This document shows positions 17,753 to 25,867 of a DNA stretch of 64,000 nt, in pieces. The notes under the pieces are model-generated. The model was not told the origin of the DNA. It worked only from the letters and a program-made list of their open reading frames with translations, and searched no databases. A program made the position numbers and the translations under genes. Positions within the stretch are counted from its first letter, which is position 1; each line of letters starts with the position of its first letter. This stretch comes from Bradyrhizobium erythrophlei (GTDB lineage Bacteria > Pseudomonadota > Alphaproteobacteria > Rhizobiales > Xanthobacteraceae): assembly GCF_900129425.1 (NCBI RefSeq), contig NZ_LT670817.1, positions 4,278,001 to 4,342,000 of the forward strand, read 5' to 3'.

Positions 17753-17997
17753 TAGCGCGGCTTTAGTGAGGCTACGACGGCATTCCAGAAGGCATGCTCG
17801 TCTGTTTCGTCCACCGCCAAAGCACGCCGAGCCTGCCAAGTGGCATACGTGTAAGCGTTCCGGCCGTCAGTTGGTACCGAACGAACACGATACATTTCCC
17901 AGTCGCACGGAAATTTGGTTCGGAGAGATGACTTGCCTGGAAAGGAATCCGAGCACCCCCCGTCACTCCTTCCGAACCACGCAAAGGTCCCTAGCAA
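17752..17997 (-). CDS. Possible small protein (up to 81 aa)
   Basis: An open minus frame ends exactly at the terminator-like hairpin. Its C-terminal half reads like a real protein (MYRVRSVPTDGRNAYTYATW, then ARRALAVDETDEHAFWNAVV). The N-terminal 30 residues look less natural, so the true start may be the internal Met of WEMYRV. No ribosome-binding site is clear and no family is recognised. Confidence 0.35.
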   Translation of the reverse strand: MLGTFAWFGRSDGGCSDSFPGKSSLRTKFPCDWEMYRVRSVPTDGRNAYTYATWQARRALAVDETDEHAFWNAVVASLKPR

Positions 17998-18110
17998 TAT
18001 CGAATCTAGGTAAAGAAGAATCGCGAATTCTGGTTTTAGTTTCGTCAGGATTGACTTGAATCTGGATCAATTTGTGATCCCTGGTCTTTCGCGGCTGATG
18101 TCCGTTGCGG
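17998..18110. other. Short intergenic stretch before repeat copy b
   Basis: No gene or regulatory motif seen. Confidence 0.3.
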
Positions 18111-18232
18111 GGGTCAAAAGCGCCATTTTGAGCTTCGGCCGGTCACTTCCGCTCCACCCCGATGAACAGACATCGTTGCCCTCCGTCGGCATGTCCGAAA
18201 AGTGCCACTTTCGGACTCATGCATCGCAGCAA
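18111..18232 (+). repeat. Dispersed ~110-bp repeat, copy b
   Basis: Landmarks are GGGTCAAAAG, CCGATGAACAGACATCG, GGCATGTCCGAAAAGTGCCA, then GACTCATGCATCGCAGCAA, shared with copy a. It adjoins the 3' end of the second PF04392 binding-protein gene, exactly as copy a adjoins the first. Confidence 0.75.
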
Positions 18233-18241
18233 TTACTAGCC

Positions 18242-19225
18242 TTATTCGATCACCTCGTCCGCTCGGAGGAGGATTGAATGCGGCACCGTGAGCCCCAACG
18301 TCTGAGCTGTCTTGAGGTTGATCGTCAGTTCATATTTGATCGGCCCCTGCACTGGGAGATTAGCCGGCTTTTCTCCCTTGAGAATGCGATCGATATAGCT
18401 GGCCGCACGTCGGTACTGGTCGACCGTGTCGGGACCATAGGAAACGAGACCGCCGTCGGCGACATAGTAGCGGTAGGGATAAGTCGCCGGTAAGTGGTTC
18501 TTGTTGGCTGCGGCAATAAATGCCGCGCGGCGTGCGGCGCCGGCTGCCACGGTCGCGATCATTCCTCCGTTGGGAACGCTCGCGAATGCCGTTATCTGGC
18601 GCTCCATGTTAGTAACGTCGACAGGGTTGATCGGAATGGGCTCCACCCCCCGTGCGGGCGCCATCGCCTGGATCACCGCAAACTGCCCGATCCCGGGGCC
18701 GCGCGTCGGGTCGCGTAGTACAGCGACCCGCGCGGTGCCCGGCGCAATCTCGAGCAGCAAGTCGAGCCACTTACCAGCGAGGCTGTACTCGAACTGTGTG
18801 AAGCCCGTGATATTGCCGCCGGGCCTCGCCATGCTCTCGATATAGCCTGACCCGACTGGATCGACGACCTGCACCATCACGATTGGAATGGTGGCCGTCG
18901 CCTTCGACAGCTGCTCAATCACAATGTTGCTGGACCCGAGAAGGACGTCGGGCGCGAGCGCGACCACCTCAACTGCGGTTTTTCGCGCGAGCGCGGTATC
19001 ATTGGCAATCCAATGATAGTCGATCGCAATGGTTTCACCTTTCGTCCAACCTAATGCAGTGAGCGCTTGCTCGAATGCCGCGCTGCGCTTGACTGTTTCG
19101 ACGTCGTCTGGGGCGAGCGCACCCACAACGACGATGCGCCGCATCGCGCCGGATCGCTGAGCCCGCGCCGCGATCGGCCAAGCCGCCGCGCCACCAATCA
19201 AAGAGACGAACTCGCGACGTTTCAT
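18242..19225 (-). CDS. ABC transporter substrate-binding protein (PF04392 family)
   Basis: 327-residue paralogue of the 14957 gene. The Tat-like signal is MKRREFVSLIGGAAAW, cleaved near ARAQ. Landmarks are VVALAPDVLLGSS, ARPGGNITGFTQFE and the C-terminal NLPVQGPIKYELTINLKTAQ ending ADEVIE. The ATG at 19225 has GAGGTGG upstream. That ribosome-binding site lies inside a vestigial upstream coding end that reads ADEVVE-stop, the mark of a deleted tandem paralogue. No permease or ATPase is nearby. Ligand unknown. Confidence 0.9.
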   Translation of the reverse strand: MKRREFVSLIGGAAAWPIAARAQRSGAMRRIVVVGALAPDDVETVKRSAAFEQALTALGWTKGETIAIDYHWIANDTALARKTAVEVVALAPDVLLGSSNIVIEQLSKATATIPIVMVQVVDPVGSGYIESMARPGGNITGFTQFEYSLAGKWLDLLLEIAPGTARVAVLRDPTRGPGIGQFAVIQAMAPARGVEPIPINPVDVTNMERQITAFASVPNGGMIATVAAGAARRAAFIAAANKNHLPATYPYRYYVADGGLVSYGPDTVDQYRRAASYIDRILKGEKPANLPVQGPIKYELTINLKTAQTLGLTVPHSILLRADEVIE

Positions 19226-19261
19226 TCGACCACCTCGTCGGCAGTCATGAATGAAGCAGGG
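19223..19261 (-). pseudogene. C-terminal vestige of a deleted tandem PF04392 binding-protein gene
   Basis: In the frame ending at the TGA that overlaps the 18242-gene ATG, the sequence reads PASFMTADEVVE-stop. The intact gene ends PHSILLRADEVIE-stop. The match in order and spacing indicates that a paralogue once preceded this gene, its last codons overlapping the next start, and that all but its tail was lost. Confidence 0.5.
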
Positions 19262-19358
19262 CCTGCTCTCCCGTGCTTCGGACCGAAAGGATAGCATACC
19301 TCAGCAGGGGCGTGAGACTGCTGCGCTGCAAGATTTCAAACCAGCTTATGTCGCAGAT

Positions 19359-19467
19359 GGGTCAAACTCGGAAGTGACCCTGCTTCCTTGGCAAGTCCGT
19401 TCTACCCTCAGGAGCGGACATCGCCAGACCAGCCGGTCAGGTCCGTTTAGTGCCAACAGCGGAAGTG
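19359..19467 (+). repeat. Dispersed ~110-bp repeat, copy c
   Basis: Near-consensus copy: GGGTCAAACTCGGAAGTGAC, TTGGCAAGTCCGTTCTACCC, GCGGACATCGCCAGACC, GGTCCGTTTAGTGCCAACAG, CGGAAGTGG. Its first 50 bases are almost identical to copy i at 30228. Confidence 0.8.
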
Positions 19468-19813
19468 GTGGACCACGCGCGCCAGCGTCGGTCGATTGCC
19501 CAAAGCTCTTCAACAAGACTTGCCGGACACGAAATCCAATGGTCGGCGAACCGGGAACTCCCAAGGGCTTTGGCCTGCTCCGTTTGCGTCAATTCAAACT
19601 CACTGAAGCAGGCAAATCTTTTCAAATTGCGGACACGCCGAAGGGATCCAACGGCCGGACACTAGCAAATTACTGTGATCCGTAAGCGAGTGTGATCCAG
19701 GCCGCAGCCGCAACGAGATGGGTCGAGCGATATTCGAACATCATAGACCTTGGGCACTCTCGTTGCCGCAGCGCGGCAGAAGGGGTGAGCGCCCGCAACC
19801 ATGGAGGTGAAAT
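19468..19813. other. Intergenic region
   Basis: No gene recognised. It should hold the promoter of the secreted-protein gene at 19814. Confidence 0.3.
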
Positions 19814-20542
19814 ATGAAGACGGTCATCACTGGTACCGTCAGCGCCTTACTTCTACTCGCTATTATTGGCGCTGGCGCCCAAGCACAGCCATCGAACGTG
19901 GCGCAGCCGTCGAACGTGACGCCGGGCGCTTTGGCACGCTTCAAGGTTGAAGCGGTCAGCTTCGACGCTGTCGACGAGACCGGGTGGTTTGATTGGACTG
20001 GTCACGACGAAGTCTACGTGGCCATCCACGTCCCCGACCGGCAGATCGCCACCTATAGCCAAATATTCTGGGGTGTTGACTCAGGCGAACGAAGGGACAT
20101 TCCATCGGATGAGAACTGCATTCTTCCGATCGCTGGCGTGAGTGGGCCGACTACGCTTGACGCCGGCGGTGGCAGGTCGAACCCCGTCGATCGCTGGAGC
20201 TGCTCCAACGCCGGCGCTCCCGGTCCGATTTCCTTCACGGTTTGGCTTTACGAGAAGGACGACTGCCCCCCTGTTGTTTCTTGTTTTGACCATGGGACCG
20301 TGCCGGGCGGGAGACCCGAACCTCATTCCGAAGATGATCTGCTTGGCTCCCACACGGTGACATACTCCATGGAAGAACTATTGAAACTGCAGGTTGGCGA
20401 ATCCAAAGTGCAGGGCAGTCTCGTTACAGGCGGTGGCGACAGCAGCACATACGATTTCAATTGGCGCATAACCCGCCTGCCCGATGCAGAGCCCGTTGTG
20501 AGTCCGGTAACCCGCCTGCAGAAATCAAGTCCGCGAGAGTAG
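19814..20542 (+). CDS. Hypothetical secreted protein (242 aa)
   Basis: GGAGGTG lies just upstream of the ATG. A Sec signal (MKTVITGTVSALLLLAIIGA) is cleaved near AQA, followed by a duplicated QPSNV. The mature part is acidic and Trp/Gly-rich (ETGWFDWTGHDEVYVAIHV) and has six cysteines (ENCILP, WSCSN, DDCPPVVSCFDHG), plausible for disulfides in the periplasm. I recognise no family. It stands alone between two repeat copies. Confidence 0.75.
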   Translation: MKTVITGTVSALLLLAIIGAGAQAQPSNVAQPSNVTPGALARFKVEAVSFDAVDETGWFDWTGHDEVYVAIHVPDRQIATYSQIFWGVDSGERRDIPSDENCILPIAGVSGPTTLDAGGGRSNPVDRWSCSNAGAPGPISFTVWLYEKDDCPPVVSCFDHGTVPGGRPEPHSEDDLLGSHTVTYSMEELLKLQVGESKVQGSLVTGGGDSSTYDFNWRITRLPDAEPVVSPVTRLQKSSPRE

Positions 20543-20632
20543 GATTGTTCGCGCAGCACATCGCCGCGGCAGCGTCATGGAACGCGTGTCGAAGGAAACG
20601 AGGTTGCTTACATACGACATCGATGTCGCCTC

Positions 20633-20742
20633 GGGGTCAGACTCGGACCTCGGGGCGCGTCTGAGCTAGGTCTGTTCATCCCTCAACAAGGGACATGCGG
20701 GCGCTGCGGCGTCATGTCCGTTTGGTGCCATAACCGGAAGTC
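20633..20742 (+). repeat. Dispersed ~110-bp repeat, copy d
   Basis: Strongly diverged copy: GGTCAGACTCGGA, GGGACATGCGGGCG, CATGTCCGTTTGGTGCCATA, CCGGAAGTC. Confidence 0.55.
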
Positions 20743-20918
20743 AACCAACCTTGCTCGATTTATCTTGTCGACGGTGTCGCTCCATAGATTTCAACTTCTA
20801 CGTGCTATACAGATTTAAGAGCGGCGCGCGCCGCCTTGCGCATTAAATATGGACAGCTAACTGAGGCCGCCTTGGGGTTCCACCAAAGCCTCTATTTCTT
20901 AAAAGAAAGGCTCAGAAT

Positions 20919-21350
20919 TTGTTATCCGCAGACTACATTTTCGTTGCGACTGTTGCGCTCGTTATCGGCTGCAACGTCACCCTGGCGCGGCTTCGGAGAA
21001 TAGACGTGGTCGAGCAAGGCGTTTGGACGGCGACGGTTGTTTGCATGACCGTTTCGCTTTCTATCTCATTTTGGGCTGGCCACCGTTTCAAAACGGTCTG
21101 GCCCAAGTTTGCTTTCTTCTTGATTGCATGTGTCATCGGTATTTTTCTATTCCCGCTTTTCGGCGGCTTGTGGGCGGGCACTGCGCCTCAACAGGAGCCT
21201 TTGATAGACCCCGCATTCCGCAAACAGTTTTGGACCGTTATCGGCGGCGTAGTCGCGATGGCATATTTCGGGGCGTGGCGGCTGCAAAAGATCATCGACA
21301 GCAGGCGCAAAAAAATAGCCGTCTCAAGTCCGCTTTGGGTCAAACTCTGA
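20919..21350 (+). CDS. Hypothetical membrane protein with C-terminus ending in repeat copy e
   Basis: 143 residues from a TTG start with AAAGG upstream. Four hydrophobic segments are visible (FVATVALVIGCNVTL, ATVVCMTVSLSISFWAG, FAFFLIACVIGIFLFPLFGG, TVIGGVVAMAYFGAW), so it is a polytopic inner-membrane protein. The last codons, GGGTCAAACTCTGA, are the opening block of the dispersed repeat, which therefore supplies the stop codon. No family recognised; the natural C-terminus may have been longer. Confidence 0.6.
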   Translation: MLSADYIFVATVALVIGCNVTLARLRRIDVVEQGVWTATVVCMTVSLSISFWAGHRFKTVWPKFAFFLIACVIGIFLFPLFGGLWAGTAPQQEPLIDPAFRKQFWTVIGGVVAMAYFGAWRLQKIIDSRRKKIAVSSPLWVKL

Positions 21351-21448
21351 AGTGGAGAGCCATTCGCCGAGAGTCCGCCTTACCCGGCACCCGATCAATG
21401 GACATCGTCAGACCGGGCCGACTGGTCCGTTTCGTGCCCAACAGGCGA
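21337..21448 (+). repeat. Dispersed ~110-bp repeat, copy e
   Basis: GGGTCAAACTCTGAAGTGGA, GAGAGTCCGCCTTACC, CGATCAATGGACATCGTCAG, ACTGGTCCGTTTCGTGCCCA. The 3' part is close to copy h. Confidence 0.75.
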
Positions 21449-21605
21449 CATCGCGCGTGCGCTCCTCTGGACAGTTTTCTGGGCGAAGACCTAGCGTTCA
21501 CGCGCAAAGGTCAAAGTGAACACGACTTTTCTTATTGGCGAACGCTACGGCCGCCTCTCGACGCCGTGCTTGCGCACGTCGCTGATGAGTAGCCTCTACG
21601 AACAA

Positions 21606-21902
21606 TTATGCATCAGATTCTATATTCACCAAAACTTCCCCGGCGATCATTTCGGGGTCTCCAAGATTAAGGTCAAGCAGGCTTGCTTGAACAAACTCCA
21701 GTACTTTATCGTTCGCCGCATTGGCGCTTTCGCGGTCCTCGAATATCATCACAGCGACACCGACGCCTTCGCCCCCATCCAGTACATAATAAGATCTGAA
21801 TCCGTGCGATTCCCTTAGGATCTGACCGATGCCGCTTTTGGCGCGGCGAGCAGCATCCGCAACCGAACGAACCTTGGTGTACTTTCGAATGACTATGTAC
21901 AT
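21606..21902 (-). CDS. Small ABM-fold-like (antibiotic biosynthesis monooxygenase-type) protein
   Basis: 98 residues. MYIVIRKYTKV, GFRSYYVLDGGEGVGVAVMI and FEDRESANAANDKVLEFV give the beta-alpha-beta pattern of a dimeric ferredoxin-like fold seen in ABM-domain and related proteins. The C-terminal strand AGEVLVNIES completes it. No heme- or substrate-binding residue can be named. It is flanked by repeat copies e and f. Fold family moderately sure, role unknown. Confidence 0.7.
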   Translation of the reverse strand: MYIVIRKYTKVRSVADAARRAKSGIGQILRESHGFRSYYVLDGGEGVGVAVMIFEDRESANAANDKVLEFVQASLLDLNLGDPEMIAGEVLVNIESDA

Positions 21903-21968
21903 GAGGCACCCATGCGTCTCAGTCCCAGCCCACGCATCAAAGCATATCGGGCCGCTGCTGGACTAGGG

Positions 21969-22062
21969 CCTACTTCCGAGATGGGTCCGCGACGTCCGCT
22001 TGCCCCCGGTGAACCGACATCGCTGACTTGCCTCGCTACTTCCGAAAAGTGCCACAAGCAGA
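21969..22062 (+). repeat. Dispersed ~110-bp repeat, copy f
   Basis: Partial copy: GACGTCCGCTTGCCCCCGGT, GAACCGACATCGCTGAC, CTTCCGAAAAGTGCCACAAG. Confidence 0.6.
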
Positions 22063-22150
22063 CATCAGTTCGATTTTGACGGTGAGGACTCTAGGACGTT
22101 GTAAGCCTGTCGCGTAAAAGCTTGAATGAGGCGGCTGTGCCGGACGCCAT

Positions 22151-22534
22151 TTAGTTCGTGCGGTGCGGAGGCTTCTTCTTTCGATGCTGTGTCGGCTGCG
22201 TTGCCTTTGGAGGCTGCGGAGGTTGCGGCCAGTAGGCACAGCCGAAGCTACAGCCACAGCCGGCACCGCATCCGGCGGCCAGCCTTAGTTTTTGGAAGAG
22301 CGGTGATGGTCCAGCATTTTCCTTGTCGAAGACATAGAACGTCGCCAAACTGACGTCGGAGATCTCCTCCTCACCATGAAAGATTTCGTGCTTCTGCGAG
22401 GGCGGTGATGTATTCGCCGACGCTTCGCTAGTTGAGGCGCACGCACCGCTTGCCATCGAGAGAGACATGCCGGCAAACCCTAAGGCGGGTAAGGCTTTGC
22501 TCCGACGCTTGCCTATGGAAGAGCGCTTCGGCAT
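22151..22534 (-). CDS. Small Cys/Gly-rich protein with conserved-looking leader (RiPP-like candidate)
   Basis: 127 residues with GGGAG upstream of the ATG. A basic, alanine-rich start (MPKRSSIGKRRSKALPALG) and hydrophobic patch (LGFAGMSLSMASGACAS) could be a signal or leader. An acidic block follows (residues 50-73, EEEISDVSLATFYVFDKEN). Next is a compact Cys/Gly core (88-99, GCGAGCGCSFGC, four Cys) and a Pro-rich basic tail. I recall other Bradyrhizobium small proteins with the ISDVSLATFYVFDKEN block and variable Cys/Gly tails, not verified here. Leader-plus-variable-Cys-core resembles peptide precursors that are modified after translation, but no modification enzyme is adjacent. Alternatively a metal-binding secreted protein. 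Confidence 0.65.
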   Translation of the reverse strand: MPKRSSIGKRRSKALPALGFAGMSLSMASGACASTSEASANTSPPSQKHEIFHGEEEISDVSLATFYVFDKENAGPSPLFQKLRLAAGCGAGCGCSFGCAYWPQPPQPPKATQPTQHRKKKPPHRTN

Positions 22535-22743
22535 GGCACAATTCTCCCACGTGCTTGGGCATACTGAACTAAACTGGCGTGATGAAATCCGACCGAGCTA
22601 GTTCCAGTAAAGACCAATGATGGCGGTGGAGGCTATGCCGACCCCGGCGGCGGTCAAGCCTTTGGCCAAGCGGGAAGCCGACTTCAGCGACGATAGATGA
22701 CGGCCTTGATCCGATCTCGCCAAGTAGCCCAGCCCCGACCGAG

Positions 22744-22856
22744 TGTCCGCTTCGGGTCGTCCTGACGGCCCCGAAACGCGACTTCCGTTCTCCCCCCAAC
22801 AACAGACATGAGGCGACTGCGGCAGCATGTCCGAAAGGTGCCAACAACGGAAGTGA
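22744..22856 (+). repeat. Dispersed ~110-bp repeat, copy g
   Basis: ACTTCCGTTCTCCCCCCAAC, AACAGACATGAGG, GCATGTCCGAAAGGTGCCAA, CAACGGAAGTGAG. It starts inside a longer stretch (22535-23052) in which I see no intact gene. Confidence 0.7.
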
Positions 22857-23052
22857 GCAGCTGCAAAAGGGCGGATCATAGAACCCTCGTTGCTGACCGC
22901 TATCGCGTCGTCGGCGGCGGGCGAGCAGCTTGGGGGAGTGGTAAGATGCCACGTGGGACACAGCACTAGATCAGGTATGATCAGTATCGCTTCTAAGCAG
23001 AAGGTAACCTCAGGCTCAATTAGCCGATCATTGTGTGGAACAGGAGGACCTC

Positions 23053-24438
23053 ATGCAAGCTATGTCCACCGAAACCTTCATCGGCAACATGCGCGGCCCG
23101 GTCGTCAGGCGAATGGACGCCGATTATGACGCTGTGCGGAGCCTCTACAATGGGATGATAGATAAGAGTCCCGTGATGATTGCGCGATGTGCCGACGTTG
23201 CTGACGTTGTCGCTGCGGTCAATTTTGCAAGGCAAAATGGTATCCAAGTCGCGATTCGCGGAGGCGGACACAACGGGCCGGGCCTTGGTAGTGTCGAGGA
23301 CGGGCTGATGATCGACATGTCGATGATGAAAGGCGTGCGGGTCGATCCCACCGCCTGCACCGTCCGCGTCGGCCCCGGCTGCACACAGGGCGATGTCGAC
23401 CATGCGACGCATGTCTATGGGCTCGCCGTGCCGGCCGGCATTGTCTCGACGACTGGTATCGCAGGTCTCACACTTGGCGGCGGCACCGGATACCTCACCC
23501 GCAAGCATGGCCTTACCATCGACAATCTGCTTGAGGCGGATGTCGTGCTCGCCGACGGTCGTATTGTCACCGCGAACAAATCACAGAACGCGGACCTATA
23601 CTGGGGTCTGCGCGGCGGCGGTGGCAATTTCGGCATCGTCACGAGCTTCCTGTTTCAGGCTCATCCGGTGAGCATGGTCTATGCCGGTCCCGTCTTCTGG
23701 GATCTCGAAAATGCCCGGACCGTCATGCAGAAGTACAGGGATTTCCTGGCTGGCGCTCCCGAGGAGCTCGGGGCCTTTGTCGGCTTGAAGACTGTTCCAG
23801 CGGTGGACCCGTTCCCGGCAGAGCATCAGGGCAAGCGCGCGTGCGCCGTCATTGCCTGCTACAATGGTCCGGCAGAAGATGGTCAGGCGGCCATGGCCAA
23901 GTTGCTCGGTGAGCTGCCCCCGCCGCTCTTCAACTGGATGGGCGAAATGCCCTATCCGGCCCTCCAGTCCATGTTCGATCCGTTCCTTCCGAAAGGCCTG
24001 CAATGGTACTGGCGCGGCGATTTCGTGAAAGAGCTGACCGACGAAGCGATTGACGCCCATATCGCCCAGGCACAGAAACTGCCGAGCACGCTCTCGCTCA
24101 TGCATCTTTATCCGATCGACGGCGCTGTCCGTCGCGTCGGCAAGAGCGATACCGCCTGGAACACGCGCGATGCGACTTGGTCGATGGTCATCGCCGGCAT
24201 CGATCCCAATCCGCAAAAGGCGGGCGAGATCACACGCTGGACCAAGGGATACTGGGAGGCCGTGCATCCTTACTCGGCTGACGGCGGCTATGTGAATTTC
24301 ATGATGGACGATGGGGACGACAGCCGGCTCAAGGCCACCTATGGCGACAACTATGATCGCCTTGTCGCCTTGAAGGAAAAATACGACCCGACGAACTTCT
24401 TCCGCGTCAACCAGAACATCAGGCCGCTCCACTCGTAG
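23053..24438 (+). CDS. FAD-binding oxidoreductase (BBE/6-hydroxynicotine-oxidase-like)
   Basis: 461-residue flavoenzyme of the VAO/PCMH type with a C-terminal berberine-bridge-like segment. RGGGHNGPG gives the histidine (His73) used for covalent FAD attachment. DMSMMKGVRVDP, GGGTGYLTRKHGL and LRGGGGNFGIVT complete the FAD domain, and the C-terminus ends YDPTNFFRVNQNI, the classic BBE tail. AGGAGG sits five bases before the ATG at 23053; the GTG six codons earlier is rejected. It probably oxidises a small alcohol, sugar or amine. It converges on the MBL gene downstream. Confidence 0.92.
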   Translation: MQAMSTETFIGNMRGPVVRRMDADYDAVRSLYNGMIDKSPVMIARCADVADVVAAVNFARQNGIQVAIRGGGHNGPGLGSVEDGLMIDMSMMKGVRVDPTACTVRVGPGCTQGDVDHATHVYGLAVPAGIVSTTGIAGLTLGGGTGYLTRKHGLTIDNLLEADVVLADGRIVTANKSQNADLYWGLRGGGGNFGIVTSFLFQAHPVSMVYAGPVFWDLENARTVMQKYRDFLAGAPEELGAFVGLKTVPAVDPFPAEHQGKRACAVIACYNGPAEDGQAAMAKLLGELPPPLFNWMGEMPYPALQSMFDPFLPKGLQWYWRGDFVKELTDEAIDAHIAQAQKLPSTLSLMHLYPIDGAVRRVGKSDTAWNTRDATWSMVIAGIDPNPQKAGEITRWTKGYWEAVHPYSADGGYVNFMMDDGDDSRLKATYGDNYDRLVALKEKYDPTNFFRVNQNIRPLHS

Positions 24439-24532
24439 ACGATCACGTCTGTCGCGCGGTTCAAGGACGCCCCCGGGTCTTGTCCGAGCGTTCTTGTTGC
24501 TTGGAACGAAGGAACGCTCTGGCTAGGCGGCC

Positions 24533-25525
24533 TTAAGTGGGGCTTACGCCCTCCCAGCGCCAATCGCTTGGAAGCCAGCCGAACGCTGTGCCGGTGCGAA
24601 CGACATGGCCAACTCCGGGGAACGGGAGGTGGTAGGTCGAGATCATGACCTTCTCACTCGCACATCGATCCAGGAAGGCTCGGCGCGTCTTCGCGCCTTG
24701 GTCGAGATCCAAGTCGAACCCGCCGCGCCAGTCGGGGTGTTGGAAGGCGACAGCGCGGTTCCCAACAACGTCTGCACTACAGAGAAGCTGGTTAGAACCG
24801 GACGCGATCTGCACCGAAGTGTGCCCGGGCGTGTGCCCGGGTGTGGCTAACGCCGTGATGCCCGAGACCACTTCGCCGTCTGGCTTCACAGTCCGGATGC
24901 GATCATTGATTGTCGCGAGCGTTATCATGTTCTGGCGATAAATGCCGCCCCATGTAGCATGACTTTCCAACGGGTGTTGAGGCTGCATCCAGAAGTTCAA
25001 TTCCGCTTCGCCGATTACATATTCGGCGTTTGGAAAGGTCCGCTCGGTGTCACTCGCGTTAGCGACCCCCCAAAGGTGATCCGGATGGGCATGCGTGATG
25101 AGGATCGTGTCGACCTCCTCTGGCTTGATTTCGGCGGCCGCTAGGTTCTGGAGTAGACGGCCCGCGGTTGGCTGCATCTTGCCGCGGGAGCCTGCGTCGA
25201 TGAGCACAAGGCGATCGCCCGTATTCACGGCCAACACATTCACCTGGAGCGTAGATTTGTCCGTCGGCTGGAAGTCCGACACAAGGACCGCGTCGCGTTC
25301 CGCTTTGGTCGCTTCTGGCCAGAGCGTCTCCGCTGGAAAAGCAATTGTCCCGTCGCTTACGACCGTGAGTTGGAACTGTCCGAGACTGAACCGATAGAAT
25401 CCTGGCACCTGACTTTTTGAGATTGGTGCGCGAGCTTGGGCACAACCTCCATTCCATGACGCGCCAACGAGCCCGGCCATGGCGCTTCCGGCAGCCAAAA
25501 GGAAATCCCGACGACCTAGCGACAT
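24533..25525 (-). CDS. Exported MBL-fold metallo-hydrolase (Tat signal)
   Basis: 330 residues. The N-terminus has a twin-arginine signal (SLGRRDFLLAAGSAMAG) and a lipobox-like Cys at residue 28. The metal site is THAHPDHLWG (His145, His147, Asp149, His150), with TPGHTPGH and a late STYHLPFPG histidine completing a dinuclear site. Several MBL branches such as lactonases, arylsulfatases and export-type hydrolases share this layout, so the substrate is open. AGGGAGGAAGGG directly precedes the ATG. The longer open frame upstream is a transposase scar. Confidence 0.88.
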   Translation of the reverse strand: MSLGRRDFLLAAGSAMAGLVGASWNGGCAQARAPISKSQVPGFYRFSLGQFQLTVVSDGTIAFPAETLWPEATKAERDAVLVSDFQPTDKSTLQVNVLAVNTGDRLVLIDAGSRGKMQPTAGRLLQNLAAAEIKPEEVDTILITHAHPDHLWGVANASDTERTFPNAEYVIGEAELNFWMQPQHPLESHATWGGIYRQNMITLATINDRIRTVKPDGEVVSGITALATPGHTPGHTSVQIASGSNQLLCSADVVGNRAVAFQHPDWRGGFDLDLDQGAKTRRAFLDRCASEKVMISTYHLPFPGVGHVVRTGTAFGWLPSDWRWEGVSPT

Positions 25526-25659
25526 CCCTTCCTCCCTGAAACGGTGTTTGACCGCGGGACGGCAGAGATCGCGAACGATATGAGCCGCTCCGCAAGAGCA
25601 ATACGGCTTCAACCTACTCGACTGCTTTACCACGATACAGAAAGAACCAGCGATCAATG

Positions 25660-25760
25660 TTCGCGAACCGGACGCGACACTACGCCTCACAACAATCAAC
25701 TGATGTCTAAGCACACCGTTCTCAGCCTCAAGGTGCAACTGCGTCTTGAATAGTGAGGCC
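25660..25760 (-). pseudogene. Transposase N-terminal scar
   Basis: The minus frame reads SLFKTQLHLEAENGVLRHQL then IVVRRSV, matching the start of rhizobial integrase-type transposases (SLFRSRAALEAEN...LRHQL). It runs open into the MBL gene but the rest of the transposase is gone. The scar lies where the MBL promoter should be. Confidence 0.5.
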
Positions 25761-25867
25761 AGGAGGCTAGAGCGAAGCGGGGCAACCCGATCGTTCTCGC
25801 GGCTTAGGTGATTCCATCACGTCATCAACTCGGATAAGGTTTTCGGTACACACCGATCCAATCGCAG

